64,000 nt of DNA from Epiperipatus broadwayi. Lineage: Eukaryota > Onychophora > Udeonychophora > Euonychophora > Peripatidae. A model generated the notes under the pieces. That model worked only from the letters and a program-made list of their open reading frames with translations. It was not told the DNA's origin and searched no databases. The stretch's first letter is position 1; every line of letters starts with the position of its first letter. The translations under genes and the position numbers were made by a program. Positions 58,301-64,000 of the stretch are shown here, piece after piece. The stretch is from positions 60,001 through 124,000 of the forward strand of contig JAQFVV010012669.1 in assembly GCA_028023455.1 (NCBI GenBank), given 5' to 3'.

Positions 58301-61210
58301 CCAACATTACAAACTTTCAGGCAAATACTAAGTACTCAGTATGGACCCAATACTAGGTTGAAATTTAGTTACGAAGTATGCCTAAAACTGGCTCAAGTGG
58401 AAAATCATTTAACTTTCTTATGTAAACAAGACATTAATTTTTTTTTTATATAGCGCAATGTTTTTGTTTATAATCTATAATATTAATAAGCCAATAAGCT
58501 GATACACATGCGCTTTGCAGATGTCACTATATAAATGAATACTCCCACTTTTTCAAACCCAAGATAAAGTCTTTAAGAAAATATAGAATGAATCCACCTA
58601 TATTTTCGACCCAACCATATATGTATGGGCAAATCTGAAGTGTTTGAAATGAAGAGCGTGAAGTTATTAATTGATCACTTTAAATTACTTTTCCACATCG
58701 TAAATGAACGACTCCAATGAAATTTCTAGAATTTACGATAAGAACGTAAATTCTAGAAATTTCATTGGAGTCATTCATTTACGATGTGGAAAAGTAATTT
58801 AAAGTGATCAATTAATAACTTCACGCTCTTCATTTCAAAAACTTCAGATTTGCCCATACACATACGGTTGGATCGAAAATATAGGTGGATTCATTCTATA
58901 TTTTCTTAAAGACTTTATCTTGGGTTTGAAAAAGTGGGAGTATTCATTTATATAGTGACATCTGCAAAGCACATGTGTATCAGCTTATTGGCTTATTAAT
59001 ATTATAGATTATTAACTTTCTTATGTAAATGTAAATCAGGCTTATTAATATTATCAGGCTTATTAATATTATAGATTATTAACTTTCTTATGTAAATGTA
59101 AATCAGAAGGGATCATTCCTAAGGATTTGCAGTTAAAACCACCTATTTCCTCCAAGAGAGCTGAGAAGATTATTCATAGAGCATATATGGCCTTATTGAG
59201 AGAAAGTATAAAGGTTCAGCAGTTTTCCAAGTATCAAGCATTGTGTTCCATTAGAAATGTGGAATATTTTCTATAAAATAAACTTACGGATGAAGATTTC
59301 TCAAGAATAAACGGTGAACAGACAATTAAGTTTCCTGGAAGGATAAAAGAACTTCAGAAGAAGAAGCTTGTAAATGCACTTGAGCAAGTCAAAAGTCATA
59401 ATGCAACTAGTCTATCAGCTTCATCAGTGAAAAAATCTTACTTCTAAACACTTTACTGATACTGTATTATTAGTTCTTGAAAAAGGTTTGAACTTCGCAT
59501 ACACTATCTACTCTCCCATTATTGGATATAATGGCAGCCACTGAGGAGGTGACCCAAAATTTGCCTCTGGAAGAAGCAGCATAGTTACACTGGAGAGTTA
59601 AGAGAATACTTGAAAGACATCAACAAATCAAACATTTTATGTGATGAGAGGAGAGCTATTAAAACTCCCAAACAGGCTACATTTACAATCATTTTTCCTG
59701 CCGACAAAGGTAACACGACAGTTGTGTACTTGATAAAACTGATTATGATAACAAAATACAAGGTCTTCTCACAGCAGGCTAATACAAAAAAGTAGCTAAA
59801 AATACAATTCCAAATACTGAGGTATAACTGGAAGCATCACAGCTATTTCAGTGATTCTGAGAAAAGGAAATTAAATTCGTATTTCAGCAAGTATTCTTAT
59901 CTGTACAGATTACCTAAAATCCATAAAGACAATGTTACATTAAGGCCTATTGGTAGTTCTAGAAATTCACCATGTCAAAATTTGTCGAGATTTCTTCTCG
60001 AAGTTTTAAGTCCATTGGCATACAGGATACAATCTTTTGTCAGGGATTCTAAGCACTTTGTAGAATTAGGAATATGAAAATGAGGAGAACTATTGGTAAG
60101 ATTTGATGTGGAAAGTCTGTTTATAAATGTACCATGTGATAAGGCATTGTTTATTGTAAGAAAAGGTTATATGATGATAATAGTCTACAAACTAGAATAA
60201 CTACCTATTGATAGTATAATGGAATTATTAACATTCTGCATAACAACAATGTACTTTCAATGTAACTCAGAATTCTTCCAACAAAATCAAGGGATGACCA
60301 TGGGATCACCACTATCATCCTTGCTGAGCAACATTTACATGAAAGAACTTGAAATCATGGCCATAAATACTACTACGTCTGCCTAAAGTGTGGCTTCGGT
60401 ATATTGATGATACATTTGTGGTATGGCTACATGGTGAGGTGCAATTACAGTTATTCTGGATGCATATTAATAACATATCTCCTTCAATTAAATTCCCAAT
60501 GGAATCAGAATGAGAACAAAAATTTAGCAATAGTGGAAGTTCTTGCCACTAGCAAGACTTCTTCAGGGCAAAATTGTATAGGAAACCAATATACTGGCAA
60601 GTACTTGGCATATACATCCAATTATGCCTGAAGCCACTAAATGTGGACTTGCATTATCACTATGGAATAGAGCAAAGGGGAGGTTTGGTCAGAAACCAGT
60701 GCTTTGGAAAAAGAAAAGATTCACGTAGAACAAACCCTTATGAAGAATGGTTATCCATCAGCCGTCATCAAAAAAACCTTTAATAGACAACACAAAGAAA
60801 CAGAAAAAGCAAAAACAATTATTGGTTTTATAGTGTATCCATGCATACCAGAAATGGCAGACAAATTAAAGAAAATCTACAGTCAGTATAACATTAGAAC
60901 AGCTTTCCAAAGCTATACAACACTTTGAGAAAGTCTTACTTCTATTAAGCCTAAACTGGAAATGCTGAAAACTGACATGTGAATTTGGAAGGAAATATAT
61001 TGCTGAGACTTTATTGCCCTGTTGAACAATGATTAAAAGAACACAAGTTAATGGTTAAAAGAGAAAAAACAGATGTGTCTACTGTAGCAGACCAATTGGG
61101 AAAATATAAAAATATTGGATAATGAGGAATGCATAGAAGAAAATTCAAGGAAGCTGCTCATATGACAATGGACAATGGAAGCCTCTAATTAATCTTGCAC
61201 TTAGGAAAAA
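58262..61210 (+). pseudogene. third Penelope-like element, nearly complete but broken
   Basis: Fragments in several frames follow the PLE plan. MMEIAQHITSNNIPTLQTFR opens at 58262. After the palindrome insertion come SEGIIPKDLQLKPP and RAEKIIHRAYMALLRES (59107-59210). Next are IIFPADKGNTTVVY (59687-59730), YLYRLPKIHKDN and LRPIGSSRNSP (59890-59972), then VRFDVESLFINVP (60095-60133, RT motif A). GMTMGSPLSSLLSNIYMKE (60293-60350) is motif B and LRYIDDTFVVW (60395-60425) the catalytic box. CEFGRKYIAET near 60978 is a GIY-YIG remnant (YIG changed to YIA). The RT motifs are intact, but stops and frameshifts occur throughout. The intact YIDD distinguishes it from the 28.4 kb copy. Confidence 0.82.
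58470..59012. repeat. 543-base near-perfect palindrome inserted in the third PLE
   Basis: The arms 58470-58737 and 58745-59012 are inverse copies of equal length (268 bases) around a 7-base loop, with only scattered single-base differences and no net indel. The PLE coding sequence stops before it and resumes after it. TTAACTTTCTTATGTAAA (58408-58425) recurs after it (59013-59030) and again at 59089-59106, where the PLE frame continues. A short duplicated block CTTATTAATATTATAGATTA / CTTATTAATATTATCAGG (59040-59085) copies the end of the palindrome. The pattern suggests a foldback insertion with a long (about 18 bp) target duplication and a local template-switch repeat. Confidence 0.85.
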
Positions 61211-61214
61211 TGAA

Positions 61215-61855
61215 TATTATTGTAACGGTCTGCTGGAAGAGGGGGGTTGCATCTCACTATGGGTATTCAGGTAGGATGCTGTGAATGATACGATGAAGTA
61301 TCTAACCAGTCTACCTCCAATGGGCTAGCTCTAAGTTTACTCATCAAATTCAGATACAATTTAGGCTAGTTCATCCATACCTCACCCATCTTTCGGATTC
61401 TATTACAACTCAATATTCACACTTAGGGAGACTATTGCCTTCAGCTCTCTTCAGGGATGAACCATCCAACCCTATTATTGTATCATATATATGGAAAAGA
61501 TGTATGTGTGTGCATATTGAAACGGGTGGGAATAAATCGCTATGATTATCTAATTTCAAATCTCAATCTTAACTCCGGCTGCACTTTCACTATTGCAGCA
61601 GACCAGTCCTTCAAGCAGAGGAGTATATTGCCACAGGTAGATGAAACACCAAGATACCTATAACCAGACCAGACCGAGGCTATACAAAGTGTAACTTACT
61701 ATCACATCTCCAGGCTATAGAACTCCTCAACTGCTAGATCCAAGCCCCTGCCATCCAAAGCATTTTTATTTGGTTTGAGGTAAGACCTCAGGCGCCAGTT
61801 AACCACAGGTTATAGTCAGCATGCCCGAACGACAGATATACAATCTAGTTTTTGA
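61215..61855. repeat. GC-richer repeat-like segment of unknown class
   Basis: It starts just after the third PLE with ATTGTAACGGTCTGC, and that string is close to TATTGTAACGGCAC in the 19.6 kb palindrome. The composition to about 61855 is more GC-rich than the flanks (GGAAGAGGGGGGTTGC, CTCAGGCGCCAGTTAACC). No reading frame resembles a known domain and no terminal repeat was found. Confidence 0.4.
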
Positions 61856-64000
61856 TATATCCCATTCTAGCTCTTTTATTTAATTGTGGGAAAAACAAAA
61901 CTTTGATATTCTGCTTAATACTTATACTTAACTATAAATTAACTTATTAGTGATGCAGTTATATGAGAGAGAACTGACAAAACAATAATTAAGCAAACAC
62001 ATGATTTATTTAAACATACTTCTAATAAAATACATTATAATAAATACATTATAAATTTAAATATACACACACACTTTAAGATATACTATAATAAGAATTC
62101 ATGGAGCAACTTAAAGCTTTACACACATTAAAATACGTTATGATAAAATTTAATTATACATGCACACGTGCTGTGGCTATTAAAGTTCATTAAAGTCTTC
62201 AAACAATGTTCAAGTCTTAAATTGGAATAATAAAGTTTATAGTGCCTAGGATTTTTGTGGATAGCACAGTACACTTCTAGGAACACAATTCATTGCTTTC
62301 TCCAGCTCTGTTGATCACCAATCGGTTGGCTTTTCTTTCACCTTGATGGTATTGCTTCTTTCTGATTTTTCACATTTTAATGGAGAGATGTATTCTATGA
62401 ATTTTCAGATTATAAGGCAAACATGAGTTCTAAATGGAGAACATTTGTTGTTCTGCAGGACTGGGATTGAAGATTGGCCGCACACTTTGGTTATTGTCTA
62501 GCACTGCTTGATTGCTCGGTCGCTCTTTGTTAAATATAAATATATACACCCACATGCTGGAGAGATTACTGGCCCTTGCCATCTTCTCTTCTTTGAAAGT
62601 TCTTATATGATAGCAATATTGGATAATAACGAATATAGGCTATATAATGAAATAGTAACAATATAATATTAATGAGTGAATGAATCTCTCTGTTCTTTTA
62701 TACGTGTCTTCCTTATTGCTTTCTAGTTATCATTCTCTGATCTGATTTAATTCATTGATATTTGCTTAATTAATTTTCCGTTAAGTTTTAATCTAAATTC
62801 TTGCGTAGATTAATCTAATGTTTTGATAAGATAGTCCTCAATCCTCCTTTCCTTTATTTATCTCTTCAATTTATTATTTAAATTTATAAAAAGGAAGAGC
62901 TTGTTTCAACTTTTTACTTAGAATTAGTTCTCCCCCCCCCCCTTTCTACTGACTCTTTAAATATTAAAACTATTATTTTTTCTAAATGACAAGATGATGC
63001 AACACTATACTTTTGCAAATTTGCATTTAAAAAAAACTTTCAAACATATTATAATTTATATTTCGCATTTATTAAGACATAATCATTTCTTTTAAAATAA
63101 TTTGATCATTTACTAATAAATGATTCCACATGTAATGCAGAATGTGTTCTCAAATCACAATTCTTTAGCGGTACAATATATGTAGTCAAATAAATTAATG
63201 GATGGGTTTATGAATGATTCTGATAAACTAGAGACCAGTTTAATTTTAAATCAATTTAATAACTTTTATTAATAACAAATAAAATTTAAAACTCATTTAA
63301 CATAATAAAAAATGTAGTTATGTGTCAAATATGCATTTCTACCATATCAACAATTAAAAGTATCTATTATTTCAACCCATACCCATGATAAAGATACATA
63401 ACTCAGCACTCACTATTTACAAAGCAAATTGAATTAATAAAAAAAAAATCATGATTACATCGACCGCGGAGCTAACTAATTTATAACGTTACATGAACAT
63501 ATATATAATAGCCTCGTCATTGAATTCCAATGATCCTGTCTTCTTTCAGACCCCCTGCCTAAGTATTGTTGATATGATTGACAGAAAAGAATATCCACAC
63601 AAGAAGATTAGTCATATACTCAGAATAAAATAAATATAACGACTTAGTTAAACAAATAAACACCAACTCTGTCTTATAATAGTGCATGTAATTAATATGG
63701 CATAGTATTAAAATTAACTTATTTCATATTATGTGGTGGTGATCCAAATGTCAACTTACTATGGAGGGAACTGACCTAAACTATTTACCTAAAAAAAATA
63801 TCTAAGTTAATAATTTCCCCCCATGTACTATGTTGCTTTTAAACATATGGACTTTTCCAAGTGTAAGCATGTTGAAATTTTTAAGTGTAGAAGTGAAATG
63901 AGAATAGAATTTTACATACGTATATATCTAAAAAAAAATTTAACACTTAATAAATCAAATTTACTTCAATCATCTAGATTAAAGTCCGTGAATCTAGTGA
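61856..64000. other. A+T-rich terminal stretch
   Basis: No gene recognised. A less A/T-rich patch at about 62270-62600 (TCTGTTGATCACC, GGCCGCACACTTTGG, TTGCTCGGTCGCTC) may be another old repeat. The rest is low-complexity A/T, with a poly-C run at 62932-62941. No further UBE2W exon was identified. Confidence 0.5.

Noticed and set aside
1-64000. CRISPR arrays, operons, bacterial promoters or riboswitches
   Set aside because: No regularly spaced short direct repeats with unique spacers. Intron-containing genes and retroelements show this is nuclear eukaryotic DNA.

Overview
The window is A+T-rich (about three quarters by eye) metazoan nuclear DNA. It carries one recognisable cellular gene fragment and is otherwise built from decayed, often nested, transposable elements. 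Two exons on the + strand (33417-33508 and 49311-49413) encode the N-terminal third of the ubiquitin-conjugating enzyme UBE2W. Their splice sites and exon phases join exactly across a 15.8 kb intron. No other cellular gene, rRNA, tRNA gene, operon or CRISPR array was found. The repeat content (RTE-like LINEs, several Penelope-like elements, foldback/MITE elements, long introns, very high A+T) fits a large invertebrate genome. A cephalopod mollusc is my best guess, but this is an inference and not shown by the sequence.

Layout. 1-7.5 kb: A+T-rich DNA with a 5'-truncated Penelope-like element (PLE) GIY-YIG domain at 1.5-2.1 kb. 7.5-14.7 kb: two minus-strand RTE-like LINE copies. The first (7560-11496) is split by a 1.46 kb insertion and cut at its 5' side by a GC-rich segment with five CTCF-like motifs. 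The second (12385-14706) covers endonuclease to reverse transcriptase but is broken by frameshifts and a deletion. 14.7-28.4 kb: scraps of repeats, satellite-like tandem units, and two near-perfect palindromes (19.63-19.93 and 26.26-26.48 kb). 28.4-29.6 kb: a second PLE with reverse-transcriptase and GIY-YIG remnants. 31.36-31.82 kb: a hAT-like non-autonomous element with an 8 bp target duplication.

33.4-49.4 kb: UBE2W exon, giant intron, UBE2W exon. The intron holds a 1.17 kb TIR element with a perfect 8 bp target duplication (35916-37082). It also holds a very large inverted repeat (arms about 2.4-2.7 kb, 37735-40384 and 40580-43830) whose right arm was later hit by an 885 bp TIR element, and a 1.5 kb foldback element (45345-46870). 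49.4-64 kb: intron or downstream DNA with an inverted SINE-like pair, a MITE, a different LINE 3' end (52.0-53.1 kb), LINE scraps carrying a nested MITE, a GC-rich repeat, and a third PLE (about 57.64-61.2 kb). The third PLE starts with an inverted copy of its own 5' region, containing a tRNA-like module and a hammerhead-like core, and is interrupted by a 543 bp palindrome.

Nothing here acts as a multi-gene pathway. The most interesting aspects are the long hairpin-forming intron of UBE2W, a CTCF-like motif shared by the ends of three separate elements, and the structure of the third PLE.
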